From NCBI GenBank assembly GCA_037127315.1, contig JBBBDQ010000399.1, positions 358,501-422,500 on the forward strand: a stretch of 64,000 bases of DNA. The letters are read 5' to 3'. A program made the position numbers and the translations under genes. The stretch comes from Ascarosepion bandense (lineage: Eukaryota; Mollusca; Cephalopoda; Sepiida; Sepiidae). The notes below the pieces were generated by a model. It did no database searches and was not told the DNA's origin. It worked only from the letters and a program-made list of their open reading frames with translations. Every line of letters starts with the position of its first letter. Position 1 is the first letter of the stretch. This document shows positions 1 to 9,859 of this stretch, piece by piece.

Positions 1-148
1 TTAAAGAGTAACGACTCCGACTGACACCAAAGCGGTCGAGTTTCGATCCCGGACAGAAGCAAGTGGATGCGTCTAGCCACAATGATGAGCTGTGATACAG
101 CGAAACAGGCTTGTATGTGGATTACTAATATATATATATATATATATG
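1..148 (+). repeat. SINE-2 fragment with (TA)n tail
   Basis: This matches the segment at 37265-37402 almost base for base and both end in TA dinucleotides. The stretch GAGTTTCGATCCC resembles a degenerate RNA polymerase III B box, so a tRNA-derived SINE is likely. The left end is cut by the window edge. The family is inferred from the two copies only. Confidence 0.6.
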
Positions 149-390
149 TATATTATAATTTACAGCATGTACAAATTATCACCTAAGTACACATTCTGTT
201 TCGATATTGAAGGGACAATGTTGCATCAGGTAGTGTGAAAAGAAAATAGAAATTCTTTATTTTATATTGGCTGATTATGTGTGAGAATTATGTGGGGTGG
301 AAAATAGAAAATTAGAGTTGTAAGCACTGTTTTAAATTACTGTTTTGAACGTTGTTAATTTTTTCTTATTTCCTTATTCACTTGGAAATA

Positions 391-826
391 ATCTATCGCC
401 CGGTTCACACTCCACCCACGTCTATTGAACAGGTTAAGAGGCTCATCCCTTGTTCCCTGTTTAGGATGTGGTTTCCGGCTTTCTCTTTTCCAATCTTCTC
501 ACTTTGTTATTTTTTTTCAATTGGAGTAGATAGATCTATCTATCGCCCGGTTCACACTCCACCCACGTATATTGAACAGGTTAATAGGCTCATCCCTTGT
601 TCCCTGTTTAGGATGTGGTTTCCGGCTTTCTCTTTTCCAATCTTCTCACTTTGTTTTTTTCAATTGGAGTAGATAGATCTATCTATCACCCGGTTCACAC
701 TCCACCCACGTCTATTGAACAGGTTAAGAGGCTCATCCCTTGTTCCCTGTTTAGGATGTGGTTTCCGGCTTTCTCTTTTCCAATCTTTTCACTATTATGT
801 AGCCCCCTGCACATCAGTGGCGTCAA
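391..826 (+). repeat. Tail-repeat tandem array, three units
   Basis: Three tandem units of 143-147 bp start near 391, 538 and 681. Each begins ATCTATCGCCCGGTTCAC and carries GTTCCCTGTTTAGGATGTGG. Units are joined by T-runs followed by CAATTGGAGTAGATAGATCT. Only the last unit runs into the conserved 3' end TAGCCCCCTGCACATCAGTG, and it stops before the usual GGGGTGATACGATTAAAA. The two overlapping open frames here are translated repeat and not genes. Confidence 0.85.
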
Positions 827-1412
827 CAAGAAAATTCAATTTATTATCTACTGCACAAAATTAAAAAGCGCGAACATCAATGCCAAAAATAATAAGTCGT
901 TAGCATAATTATAGAGTATCAATATTATCTAGAAAATGTTCTTGATAAATTCAAAATCTTAAAAAAATTACAATGGACGTACTACAACATGTTGAACAAA
1001 AAGACACGAGTTTCATCTATTTAATCATAGCTCTCGTAGCTCTCATTTAAATACACCTGTAGACCTACTAAATTCTGTTCTTATCCTGCACAGTGATAAC
1101 ACAAATATTATAGTATCATCCACATAGGCTAAAAATAATGGAAGCATTATTATTACAAAAAAAGAAAAAAGAAAAAGCTAACATTCATCAGTATCAACTG
1201 TGCTGGCCGTGTTTGGAAATAAAACATTGCCACAAATGTAGGTACTTATATTAAACAATCGATATATTCAGTTAAAAGTCAAATAAAATTCATCGTTTAT
1301 AATGGCTAAAAGTATTGCCAAAATTGCTGGGTAAATAAAATATTTGGACAATTTTTATATAATTGATGTGCTAAAAAGAAAAAAAATCTTATATGACATG
1401 AAAAACTATATA
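827..1412. other. AT-rich stretch, nothing recognised
   Basis: No coding frame, RNA gene or known repeat was recognised. It is AT-rich with short A-runs and lies between the tail-repeat array and a mariner element. Confidence 0.5.
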
Positions 1413-1586
1413 ACATATCACTTAATATGTCCCGGGCCTGACATATAGATGGCACCAGTAATAAAAAATAAATATGATTTTTATGCAGTACAAGCCTTCA
1501 AAGTGACAAAATTTGGGCCTAATCGAATCATTAGTTTACAAATTACAGTTATTTAAGTAAAGTTACTGTTGCAAATTTTCAAAACA

Positions 1587-2890
1587 ATGCAAAAATCTGA
1601 ATTTCGCGTGTTGATAAAGCATTGCTTTCTGATGGAAAAATACTGTTCAAGCAAAGTAATGAATTGATAACTGTTATTCGGAATCTGTTCTGTCTGAAAC
1701 AACGGTTAAAAGGTGGTATACTGACTTTAAACGCGATCGTACTGACACAAATGTTGCTGAATACTCAGGTCACCTAAAATCGGCAGTTGTTCCGGAAAAT
1801 ACCAAAAACATTCACAAACTCATCTTAGCCGATCTTAAATTGAAGTTGCATGAGATAGCAGGGAGTTGAACATATGAAAAGGCGGTGTATTCACTATCTT
1901 TCGGGAACATTAGTCGATGAAGTTTTACAGAAGCATGCTGCGATAATCATGGATCGAGCATGTGAGCAATGATGAGATCTTAGAAATGATGGAAAGAAAA
2001 AGGAAATTAATACTGAGCTTCAGGAAGAGAAAGCTGAAGTTCCTCTCACATGCAATGAGGAAGAAGGACTTTGAGAATCTGCTACTAACAGGCCAGATAG
2101 AGGCGAAAAGAGACAGGGGAAAGCAACGGATAACATATTTGAAGGACCTAATCAGGTGGATGACAGAACGAGGATTGCACGGTGTAACAGAAGAAGGCGT
2201 GCTAAGAGCCACCAGGGATAGTGAGACGTGGAAAGCCATGATCGCCTACGTACGGAAGGGACAGGGCACATAGAAGAAGAAGTCAATGAAGAAGCTGTAT
2301 TCACAGTGGGCACCACGTTTGCTCACAGTCGATTAGAAACAACAATGCGTCGACGATTTAGTGCATTGATTGCAACTGTTTCAACGCAACAAGAAGTTTT
2401 TGAATAATATTTAGCAACTGATGAAACATAGATACACCACTTCACTCCAGAGTCAAATCGACAGTCAGCAGGTGAGACCTGTCTAAAGCGACCAAAGATG
2501 CAAACATCAGCAGACAAGATTTTGGCCTCCGTATTTTGGGATGTGCAATGTATTGTGTTTATCGATTATCTTGAGAATATAGAACCATCTATAGCAAATA
2601 TTATATAGCATTATCAGTGATCTTTCATTAAGACAACGCACCCTGTCACAAGTCAATTGCAGCGATGTCAAAACTACATGAATTGCACTTCGACTTGCTT
2701 CTGCACTCGCCCTATTCTCCAGATCTGATGTTCAGAGACTACTGGCTGTTTGCACACTTTAAAAGAATGCTCCAGGGAAGGAGATTTCACTCCAATAAAG
2801 AAGTGATATCGGAAACTGAGGCGAAAGATAAATCCTTCCACAAAAGGCATAGAATTGTTTACCCTAGAATGAAACTATCTTGATGAATAA
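1587..2890 (+). pseudogene. Mariner transposase pseudogene
   Basis: The start is an ATG at 1587 followed by QKSEFRVLIKHCFLM, a mariner N-terminus, and helix-turn-helix-like residues follow in shifting frames. After the insertion at 1923-2280 the frame resumes near SMKKLYSQWAPR. The first catalytic Asp is visible as ATDET at about 2415, but the next codon (Trp in the family) is a stop. The second Asp is in DNAPCH at 2632; the residue before it is a stop. The third is in PDLMFRDYW near 2722-2740, preserving the D(34)D spacing. The end reads DE-stop at 2890. Stops and frameshifts throughout make it inactive. Confidence 0.88.
1923..2280 (+). mobile_element. 5'-truncated RTE-like LINE nested in mariner
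   Basis: The fragment encodes the RTE-like C-terminus (SNDEILEMMERKRKLILS, then LSHAMRKKDFENLLLTGQ) and ends in a short (GAA)n tail. It is bounded by AGTCGATGAAG (1912-1922) and AGTCAATGAAG (2281-2291), an 11-bp target duplication with one mismatch. The mariner reading (SMKKL) continues across the duplication, so the order of events is clear. The reverse-strand frame over the same bases is a shadow. Confidence 0.88.
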
Positions 2891-2956
2891 AGTTCAATTT
2901 TACATAAAAGTTGTTGTTTTATTAGTTAGTCCCGGGATTTATTAGGTGATATGCTA

Positions 2957-3600
2957 AAATACTTAACGACCGCACTTTATCTGCCATATTTAAAAAAATA
3001 TATATATATATACCAATATAATACATAATGCATAGCTATAATATATCAATAATATATATTAATAAATATACATATCCTACGTTTGTATATTTATTAATAT
3101 GCACTTAATATTCCTGTTATATTACATTGACTAGTGTTAATTTAGCACCAGTAAATATATATATTACGTTGGAGAGACAGAAAAAAACCCTCAGTAAAAT
3201 AGCGTTTTATAAGGTAAGACTCACCTAAGATCTATCCATAAATATCAAATAAGAAATTTTACACCCAATTATTGGCGTGAACTCAATTAAAATGTCAACC
3301 ACATATAAAGAATTTTCTTTTAAGCTTAAACTGACGCCAAGGGAATATAGGTTAAACTGATGTCTTCTTTTCTTACTTTTTCTTTACATATATCTAAATC
3401 ATCAATTATAATTTATTTTTGTACATATAGTCATAACTAAACTATTATCAACTATAATTTATTTTTTTACTTATATAATTTATTTTTTTACATATATCGC
3501 AATTATATTTATTAACTACATATTTATTTTTTAAATATATCTAAATTATAATTATTAACTACAAGTTTATTTATTACATATACTTAAATTATAATTAGGA
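2957..3600. other. AT-rich stretch with weak ATTATAATTTATTTTTTTAC repeats
   Basis: No gene was recognised. From about 3380 to 3600 the motif AATTATAATTTATTTTT..ACATAT recurs four or five times with a loose 55-65 bp spacing. This suggests a decayed tandem repeat. The rest is plain AT-rich sequence. Confidence 0.4.
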
Positions 3601-4092
3601 ACTGTAAGTTCCTGTGTCTCTTCTACAAATACTTTCATGGATTCGGCCCAGATGAACTTAGCTTACTGGTATCTCCCATACATTAATGTGCTCGAGCCAC
3701 AAGTTTAGCAACTAGATCCCACCCTTTTACTGTGAAACCAATAAATTGCAAACGCAAATTCTACTCCCACAGCTTCTTGTCTCTCACTTCCCGCCTGTGG
3801 AATTCCCTTCCGTTTACTTGCTTTCTCGACAGTTACAATCTTTAAGAATTCAAATGTAAAGTCAATAGTCATCTCCTATCTCTCTAACTCGCATCCTCTC
3901 TCTCTCTTTCTCCCTCTTATACTCCTTCCTTCTTCTGCTCCACTCTCATCAGTATTTTCATCTTTCTCCTACCCTCTTCCTGACACCCCCTGTAACCTGT
4001 CACTCTTTCTCATAACATACCTCCTATGTAACCTCCTACTCAACAGTAGCAGTAAAATGCCTTGCTTAGGGCGATACGAGTATAAAAAAAAG
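3600..4092 (+). mobile_element. Jockey/CR1-like LINE C-terminus and 3' tail
   Basis: Conceptual translation in shifting frames gives LCLFYKYFHGF, then ATSLATRSHPFTVKP and TSRLWNSLPFTCFLDSYNL, the C-terminal hallmark of the Jockey/CR1-like LINE seen many times in this window. A pyrimidine-rich 3' UTR follows. It ends in the AACAGTAGCAGTAAAATGCC...TAAAAAAAA variant of the conserved tail, which is also present at 48600-48655. It is 5'-truncated and non-functional. Confidence 0.78.
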
Positions 4093-4199
4093 GAGATGGA
4101 TGGGAGTCAAGTAGATAGATGATTTCCGTTGACGTTCCATTTTACCTTTTGGAGACTGTAGCTATTCGATAACCTCGACATAAACAGGAAAGACGTTAG

Positions 4200-4633
4200 A
4201 GTTATCGAGATTATCTTTCAATATGGCATCGAATGCTAGAGAATTTCACCAAAGATAGAGTAAAGACCTGAACCAACCGATATGTAATTCTGCAGAAGGA
4301 TACTGAGGATACCACGTACGGAACACGCTAGGACTTCAGAGTCTTGGAGAGGATGGACGCAAAAAGGAAACTGATAAGTAACATGAGGAAAAGACAGCTG
4401 AAGTTTGCGGTGCATGTAATGAGAAAAGAGAGCTTAGGGAACCCAACACTCATGGGACGGATAGAGGGAAAGAGAGACAAGGATCATGGAGCTGGGATTG
4501 AGTAGAATGAAAAGAGAAAGGGTATTAAGAGATAGAGTGATGCAGAGAGCCATGACAGTTTATGCCCTGAAGGGACACGGCACGTAGAAGAAGAAGAAGA
4601 AGAAGAAGAAGAAGAAGAAGAAGAAGAAGAAGA
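4200..4633 (+). mobile_element. RTE-like LINE C-terminus with (GAA)n tail
   Basis: The fragment resembles the RTE-like C-terminus from the QYG.EC region through RRMLRI and MDAKRKL to the 3' end GGGACACGGCACGTAG. It terminates in about fifteen GAA triplets (4586-4633). RTE-clade LINEs typically end in short microsatellite repeats, consistent with this tail. Several stops and one deletion interrupt the frame. Confidence 0.8.
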
Positions 4634-5566
4634 TACTGAAAACAAACCGCCTACTCCATACTGAGAGAAAATGAATTCAACCCATTTACGAAAATAGAAA
4701 GATGTATAAGACAAGGACGTGTCTTCTCACTGGATCTATTCAACCTGTACAGTGAAACAATTCTGAGAGAGAGATCATCACAGAATGCGTCATTAGTTAC
4801 CACAATCTGTACAGTAAAAATACACAGAGGCTACAGTACTGATAGCAGACACGGAAAGGAAAATAAAGGACCACCTACATAAGGTAACAAGTAAAAAGGA
4901 GGAGAAAAGGCATCAAGAAAACCTAATGCATAGTCTTCAACAAAATGACAACAGCGCTTGGGGAAAACTATAATCAAGCAGGTACACAAGTTTAAATTCC
5001 AGGGGAGCTATCTGACATAGGATGAAAAGTGCGACACAGAGATCCGAAGGCAGACTGGCATGGCCAAAGACGTATTTTAAAGGATAAGTAGAGTATTGAG
5101 AGACAGAAAGATTTTGGGGGGACAAAATACAGTACTAGACTGTTATGTGATATTTGTCTTCCTATGTGGCAGTGAATGATGGACAATCTTCTCAAGTATG
5201 AAGGAAAGACTCGAAGAAACAGCAATGTGGTTCTACAGAAAGATGCTAAGGATAACCAGGACAGAACATGTGAGCAACGATGAGTTTTTGGAGAGAAAGC
5301 AAACGGAAAGGAAACATATACTTGAGATCAGGTAAAGGCAACTGATGTTTATGGGAAACGTAATAAAGAAAGAGGGATTGGAGAACCTGATACTCACGGG
5401 ACGGATAGAGAGAACAAGGGACAAGGGGAAGCAGTGCGTGACTTACTTGAGGAACCTGAGCAGTCTGACTGCGGAAATATTAAGAGCGACAAAGAAAACG
5501 GGTAAGTGGAAATCTATCATCGCTAATGCCCCGAAAGAACAAATCGCATAAAGGGGAAAAAGGTTG
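4634..5566 (+). pseudogene. RTE-like reverse transcriptase, partial pseudogene
   Basis: The copy starts inside the RT domain: RCIRQGRVFSLDLFNLYSE corresponds to the RQGC..SPDLFNLYSE block. The YADD region is deleted. The thumb and C-terminus follow (MKERLEETAMWFYRKMLRI, then NVIKKEGLENLILTGRI) and it ends near ANAPKEQIA without an obvious GAA tail. Many frameshifts are present. It abuts the GAA tail of the preceding fragment, so one may have inserted beside or into the other. Confidence 0.78.
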
Positions 5567-5775
5567 TCAAGAAGTCAAGCAAATGGAAGAGAGTTCCACA
5601 AACGAGGAGTGAGAGAAAAGAAAAAGAAATAGTAGAAGAGGCCATTACATTTAACTATTTCCTTGTGGAAAGGGTGGGACCTTGATGTCCATCTAGTCGC
5701 ACAAGTAAATAAAGTTTGGAGAAGCAGAAAAAAAGCTCCTCAAACAGTTGCCATGAAAATACTTGTAAAATAATA
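5567..5775 (-). mobile_element. Jockey/CR1-like LINE C-terminal fragment, antisense
   Basis: On the reverse strand this carries the LINE C-terminal block around RTRLATRSHPF..., recognisable because GAGTTCCACAAACGAGGAGTG and GGGTGGGACCTTGATGTC recur at 7570-7660 and 34937-34990. It is degenerate and lacks the 3' tail. Confidence 0.6.
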
Positions 5776-5799
5776 CAAAGTGAAGCTACATTACCAACA

Positions 5800-5800
<1 letters not shown>

Positions 5801-5839
<39 letters not shown>
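5801..5839. repeat. (TA)n microsatellite
   Basis: A pure TA dinucleotide run. It lies at the left edge of copy A of the duplicated block, where copy B has only a short AT-rich stretch. Confidence 0.95.
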
Positions 5840-5954
5840 TAGCAACACATCTAACTCTAGACAAACATCCTCTTTACAAAAATACGTCAATGAAACCTTA
5901 TCTACGAATTGCTTTTCAAAAACTAGAAGACATCTTGAGTTTTCTTTTATTCAT

Positions 5955-6112
5955 TTTTTATTTTTAATCATTTCACCCCAAGAAAGGCATTCCACTGCCA
6001 CTATTGCGCAGGGGATTACACAGAGGAAAGTGGTGAGAAAAATATTGGAAATGTCAGAAGGAGGGAGATAGGCGGGTAAGGATGTACATGGGAAGAGTGT
6101 TTGAGAGAATGG
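5955..6112 (-). mobile_element. Jockey/CR1-like LINE 3' tail inserted in copy A
   Basis: Reading antisense, the stretch starts with the conserved LINE 3' end (ATCATTTCACCCCAAGAAAG, then GCGCAGGGGATTACA) and runs into the 3' UTR (AAATGTCAGAAGGAGGGAGA). The homologous position in copy B (near 18560) lacks it, which supports insertion. Confidence 0.75.
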
Positions 6113-6511
6113 ATGCGAGTTAAAAAGAACTACTTTTTCATTAACATCTAAATCAAACATCTTACTATATCCGAACATTAAAACGCCCTAAAACCCCATT
6201 TTAAATAACCGACAAGTGTTGATATGCCGTTAAACAAAGTTCAAATTCAAACTCAGATTGTACTCATTTATTAAGTACGAACTGGCTGAAAGGGAACACA
6301 CCCAATCTGCCTCCGACTGATTATCAGATGATGACAATCTAATGACCGTTTCCATGCAAGAAAGATTCGACCATTCCCAATCCATATAATTCATATTATT
6401 TCGTCACCGTTCCTTTTTTATTTTCAGGAGAAACGTTTTTGAACGCCACTACGTTTTATTACTCTTTCTACTATGAATGGTGATTTCTTCCCTTAGCGTT
6501 TCTTTGTAATA

Positions 6512-7213
6512 TTATGTTGTCCCAAATGTTCGTAAACACTTGCAAAAATTGAAATTTTACTAGCCAAGTAATCTAAGGTTACCAGAAAACACTTACAAAA
6601 AAATTGAAATTTTACTCTCAGAAACAACAAAGATTATTGCTCAAAATAAAGACCATCATTTTCTAAGACTTTCTGCCATCGATAAGCAAGATTCAGCTGG
6701 CTTCGAATCAAAGAATTCTTGACACGCTTCCTCGACTACATCAAACGAATCGAATCGGCGGCCCTTCAGAAAGTGTTGTATTGAGAGGAAACGGCCGTAA
6801 TCTGATGGAGCACAGTCAGGACTATAGGCTGGCTATGGCAGAACCTCAACGCCGTCCAGCTCTTCAAACTTATCTTTGGTCTTCCTGGCGGTGTGTGGCT
6901 TGGCATTGTCCTGCTGCATCAAAGCGCGCTTTCGGTTGATCAGAGCCGAGTACATTTGCTTCAAATTTTCGTAGACCCGCTCAAGTTGCTGACAGTAAAG
7001 TTAAGCACTGATGGCACGACCATTCGGAACCAAATCAAAATGCACGATTCCTTCAAAGTTCCACGAAACGCAGAACATGACTTTCTTGCTGAATCGATCT
7101 TGTTTTGTAACCGACGGTGTCTCTTGCCCTTTCTGAACCCATCGCTTGTCTCGTTTGTGCTGGACCAGATAGACCCATTTAGCAAGTGTTTACGAACTTT
7201 TGGGACAACCTAA
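6512..7213 (-). mobile_element. Mariner, 702-bp internally deleted copy
   Basis: The ends are TTATGTTGTCCCAAATGTTC and, inverted, TTAGGTTGTCCCAAAAGTTC, a typical mariner terminal repeat, both flanked by TA (6510-6511 and 7214-7215). Copy B at about 18972 carries the uninterrupted site GTAATACCTGCTAAG, a paralogous empty site. Full-length mariners are about 1.3 kb. Here the N-terminal half of the transposase is gone and the left coding end joins the terminal repeat directly. Confidence 0.93.
6625..7180 (-). pseudogene. Mariner transposase, N-terminal deletion, C-terminal half
   Basis: Reverse-strand translation begins KWVYLVQHKRDKRWVQKGQ, right after the position of the first catalytic Asp (the TGDE block), which is deleted. 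It continues with VMFCVSWNFEGIVHFDLVP, then NLKQMYSALINRKRALMQQ, then the second Asp in QDNAKPHTARKTKDKFEEL and the third region YSPDCAPSDY. In-frame stops occur after GRAISA and after VEVLP, and a frameshift lies near the final AYRWQKVLENDGLYFEQ. It cannot make a functional transposase. Confidence 0.9.
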
Positions 7214-7295
7214 TATCTGCTAAGTTCTTCTTACACTGATTTGTATTCATATCTCGTACGAACGAAAAAACATTTTGTTGAAGCCCGTGAAACTC

Positions 7296-7700
7296 CACTT
7301 TTTTTTTTTTTTTTTTTTTTTATAAGCGTTTCACCCCGAGCAAGGCATGTCACTGCCACTACTGCGCAGGGGGCTACGTAGAGTGGAGAAAGGCTGATTA
7401 AATATAGGAAATGTCAGAGGGTGGGTGATAGGAGGGTAAGGATACTGAGAATGAGGGTTGGGTAGATGAGAGTGTTCTGAGAATAGTTGGGAGTTAGTGT
7501 GATAGGAGGTGTCTATTGACCCTACATTTAAACACCTGGAGATTGTAGCTGTCGGGAAAGCAGAGTTGTGGAAGGGAGTTCCACAGGCGGGAAGCGCGAG
7601 AAAAGAAGCTGTTGGAGTAGAATTTACGGTTACATCTTATTTGTTTAACTGTAAAAGGGTGGGACCTAGTTGCTAATCTAGTATCTCGTGTCATGCAAGT
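7296..7700 (-). mobile_element. Jockey/CR1-like LINE C-terminus and 3' tail, inserted in copy A
   Basis: A long T-run (about 7299-7321) is the poly(A) tail on the reverse strand. Next comes the tail variant AAGCGTTTCACCCCGAGCAA with GCGCAGGGGGCTACG. The reverse-strand frame encodes TRLATRSHPFTVKQ, then FFSRASRLWNSLPQLCFP and LQVFKCRVNRHLL. Copy B lacks it. The 3' UTR is nearly identical to that at 48440-48655, so these two copies belong to one young subfamily. Confidence 0.85.
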
Positions 7701-7869
7701 TGCATCTTTCAAATTTTCATTGGAAAGGTAGGGTTGGCACCTGAGAATCGAAATTTGCAACGACATCTCTTGAGACCATAGTTAATTTTGCCATTATAAC
7801 AGTTCACGTCAACACGCTGGTATGTGTCACGGAATATATATATAAATAAGGTGCATCCTGTACAAAGCC

Positions 7870-7985
7870 CTCGCGGTAGATGGGTATGTTAGGAAGCTAA
7901 AGCTAGGATAAGGTTATAACGACTTGAACCGGTTAAGATAGTAGTGATTGAAGAAACATCCACTTGTTAGTCGGTTGCACAGTGC
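7870..7985. repeat. Unclassified repeat shared with 36730-36850
   Basis: The stretch GAACCGGTTAAGATAGTAGT and the following GATTGAAGAAACAT...GTCGGTT recur, diverged, at about 36780-36835. No coding capacity and no terminal structure were seen. It sits between a TA-rich run and a LINE fragment in both places. Confidence 0.45.
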
Positions 7986-8203
7986 ATTCGTTCATCCGGA
8001 TTCAATGTAGTCACTCTAAGATCATTTGAGAGAGTAAGACCAAGGGGTCGAAATGTATCTTTCTCTGGGTGAGTAGCCTCGACCACTTCGATGGTAGGCA
8101 AGAAAATGGTGATTAAAGGAGAGTAGCTTCGTTTTGGTGGCATTAAAATTTACGAGCCATTTCCTTACCATTGATCACAGATTATAGTTCCAGATTAAAA
8201 TTT
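7985..8203 (-). mobile_element. Jockey/CR1-like LINE RT fragment, antisense
   Basis: The reverse strand encodes WLVNFNATKTKLLSFNHHF, then EVVEATHPEKDTFRPLGLT and LSNDLRVTTLNPD, the region just after the RT catalytic core in Jockey/CR1-like LINEs. The same segment at 15933-16140 carries a SINE insertion at a point that is intact here (GGATTCAATGTAG near 7987). Confidence 0.82.
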
Positions 8204-8204
8204 C

Positions 8205-9340
8205 TGATTCGGGCAGTATCCGACACCCTGCCAGCCCCACAAACTTACAATGATGGTATAAAACCCAGTCGCCAAATTGTCATTTTTGTGGGCGCAAAGG
8301 TACCTTAAAACATATCCTGAATAGCTGTAATTCTGCACTAGCTGCTGGGCGTTACAGGTGGCGCCATGACGAAATTCTAAAAGAGATCGTGAAAATAGTT
8401 CAGAATGCTATCAAAGAGAATGTTTACAACCCAGACACAAGGCAGATAAAATTTATTAAAGCGGGCGCGAAAATCCCACGAAGTAAAAAGGTAACGCCAA
8501 ACCTGCTATCTCCTGCAACAGACTGGGAACTAAGGGCCGATATAGGCTCAAGATTGAAATTCCCAGAGCAAATTGCCATCACAAAACTTCGCCCAGATAT
8601 AGTTTTCTTCTCACATAATTTGAAGAAGATAGTCTTGTGGGAACTGACGGTACCCTGGGAAGAAAACGCAGAAGAAGCCCATGAAAGGAAGAAGTTAAAA
8701 TACGACGAACTGCTGGAGAGTTGCAGGGTTAAAGGCTGGAGGACTAGCTGCACTCCTATAGAAGTAGGGACTAGCCTTAACAGATATTGGGATAGTGGGA
8801 GTAAAAAAAGGAAAGCACTCAAGTCCATAACCGAAACAGCGGAAAGAACAGCTAATCGGTTATGGAGCAAAAGAGTGAATGCCTGGATTTCAAAACAAAT
8901 TGTTAGCTAAAATTTCCCGAAATTCTGCATTTCTGATTTCTCTTCATTTTATTAATACTCGTAAATAAGATAAATTGCATAAATAAGTTTAAATTAATGT
9001 ATCGTGATTCATTCGTAGTCGAATTTTTCCTTCGTTTTTAATAGCCGTACAATAGGTAAATTGTTTCATATTTTCGGACGAGCTCATGTACGGTTCGCCT
9101 CTAAATGGAAAGTAGCTCTGACTGTCGCCGATCAGAAGCATTTGCAGGGTTTTGTATCGGGCCAAACGTAATTTTTCCAGTGTCTGAAAGCGCTTATGGA
9201 GGGTGGGCCGGAGGCTGATCATCGCTGGTCGGGTCGGCGCGGTGATGGGGGGGGGTATGGTGTTGAAAGACCCGAAACCCCCTAGTGATCCTCGCGATGA
9301 CATCACTAACGACACACTCTAGCGCCCCTACTACGGTGCG
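8205..9340 (+). mobile_element. R2/NeSL-type non-LTR retrotransposon, 3' part
   Basis: A coding end (8254-8910) with a zinc knuckle and restriction-like endonuclease is followed by about 400 bp of 3' UTR. The last 170 bp of the UTR is strikingly GC-rich (9140-9320). Both flanks are non-homologous to the unit: a Jockey-like LINE fragment on the left and duplicated block copy A on the right, resuming near 9350. The 5' part with the reverse transcriptase is absent, as expected for 5' truncation. Target-site duplications were not resolved. Confidence 0.72.
8254..8910 (+). pseudogene. C-terminus of R2/NeSL-type ORF: CCHC knuckle and restriction-like endonuclease
   Basis: An open frame of 218 codons with no early ATG runs from 8254 to the stop at 8910. 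It begins, after a few residues, with a C-X2-C-X7-H-X4-C zinc knuckle (8278-8328). Then come GRYRWRHDEIL and a long open stretch including TDWELRADIGSRLKFPEQ. The restriction-like endonuclease signature follows: LRPDIVFF (catalytic Asp), ELTVPWEEN (acidic/Thr strand) and AHERKKLKYDEL. In R2-type elements this C-terminal domain nicks the target DNA to prime reverse transcription. The frame is intact to the stop but the RT domain upstream is missing, and a frameshift or stop lies at 8251, so it is a truncated copy. Homology to R2/NeSL-group proteins is by motif only. Confidence 0.8.
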
Positions 9341-9531
9341 TATGTTTGCAACTAAGATGAATTTCATGCTATTTAGAAAAATAGGGAGTGGTAGTTTGAG
9401 ATTATGCTAATAGTTATGGCAATATTGTTCATCGAAAAATAAGAATTAGGTTGAACTATGAAGTTAAAGATTTTGATCGTGAAAAGCAGCATATTAGACT
9501 GATTAGAACGACACTTTTTAATTTTATCTTT

Positions 9532-9735
9532 TTATTTTTTTTAAATCGTATCACCCCGAGCAAGGCGGTAACGCCACTGATGTGCAGGGGGCTACGTAAT
9601 AGCGAGAAGATTGGGAAAGAGAAAGACGGAAACCACATCCTAAACAGGGAACAATTGATGAGCCTCTTAACCTGTTCAATAGATATTGGTGGAGTGTGAA
9701 CCGGGCGATAGATAGATCTATCTACTCCAAAATCT
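9532..9735 (-). mobile_element. Tail repeat, one unit, inserted in copy A
   Basis: On the reverse strand the unit reads from CGCCCGGTTCACACTCCACC through GTTCCCTGTTTAGGATGTGG to the LINE-like 3' end CCTTGCTCGGGGTGATACG and an A-rich tail. Copy B reads straight from TTTTAATTTTATC to TGGAACCAG at 19480-19487, so it lacks this insertion. The reverse frame of 60 codons is repeat translation. Confidence 0.85.
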
Positions 9736-9859
9736 GGAACCAGATATTATTTAAATGTGAAGACAATAATTTTTAACAGCAGGTTGGATTTTAGAGTTTT
9801 TTTTTAATTTCATTTTATACTACCTCATCAAATAAAAGGGGTTGGATTGTTTCAAAGGG

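Larger units (their letters stand above)
1413..2954 (+). mobile_element. Mariner transposon, degenerate, flanked by TA
   Basis: Terminal inverted repeats related to ACATATCACTTAATATGTCC bound the element, each followed inward by CCCGGG and flanked by TA (1411-1412 and 2955-2956), the mariner target duplication. The transposase pseudogene lies between them. The same terminal repeat starts another copy at 63838. An RTE-like fragment has inserted at 1923-2280, so without it the element is about 1.18 kb. Confidence 0.88.

Noticed and set aside
391..908. Two overlapping forward frames repeating PVHTPPTSIEQVKRLIP
   Set aside because: The repetition is due to the tail-repeat units; the same peptide occurs on several strands and copies with no conserved start or stop.
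8424..8870. 148-codon reverse frame
   Set aside because: Shadow of the R2/NeSL-type coding end on the forward strand, whose motifs are clear.
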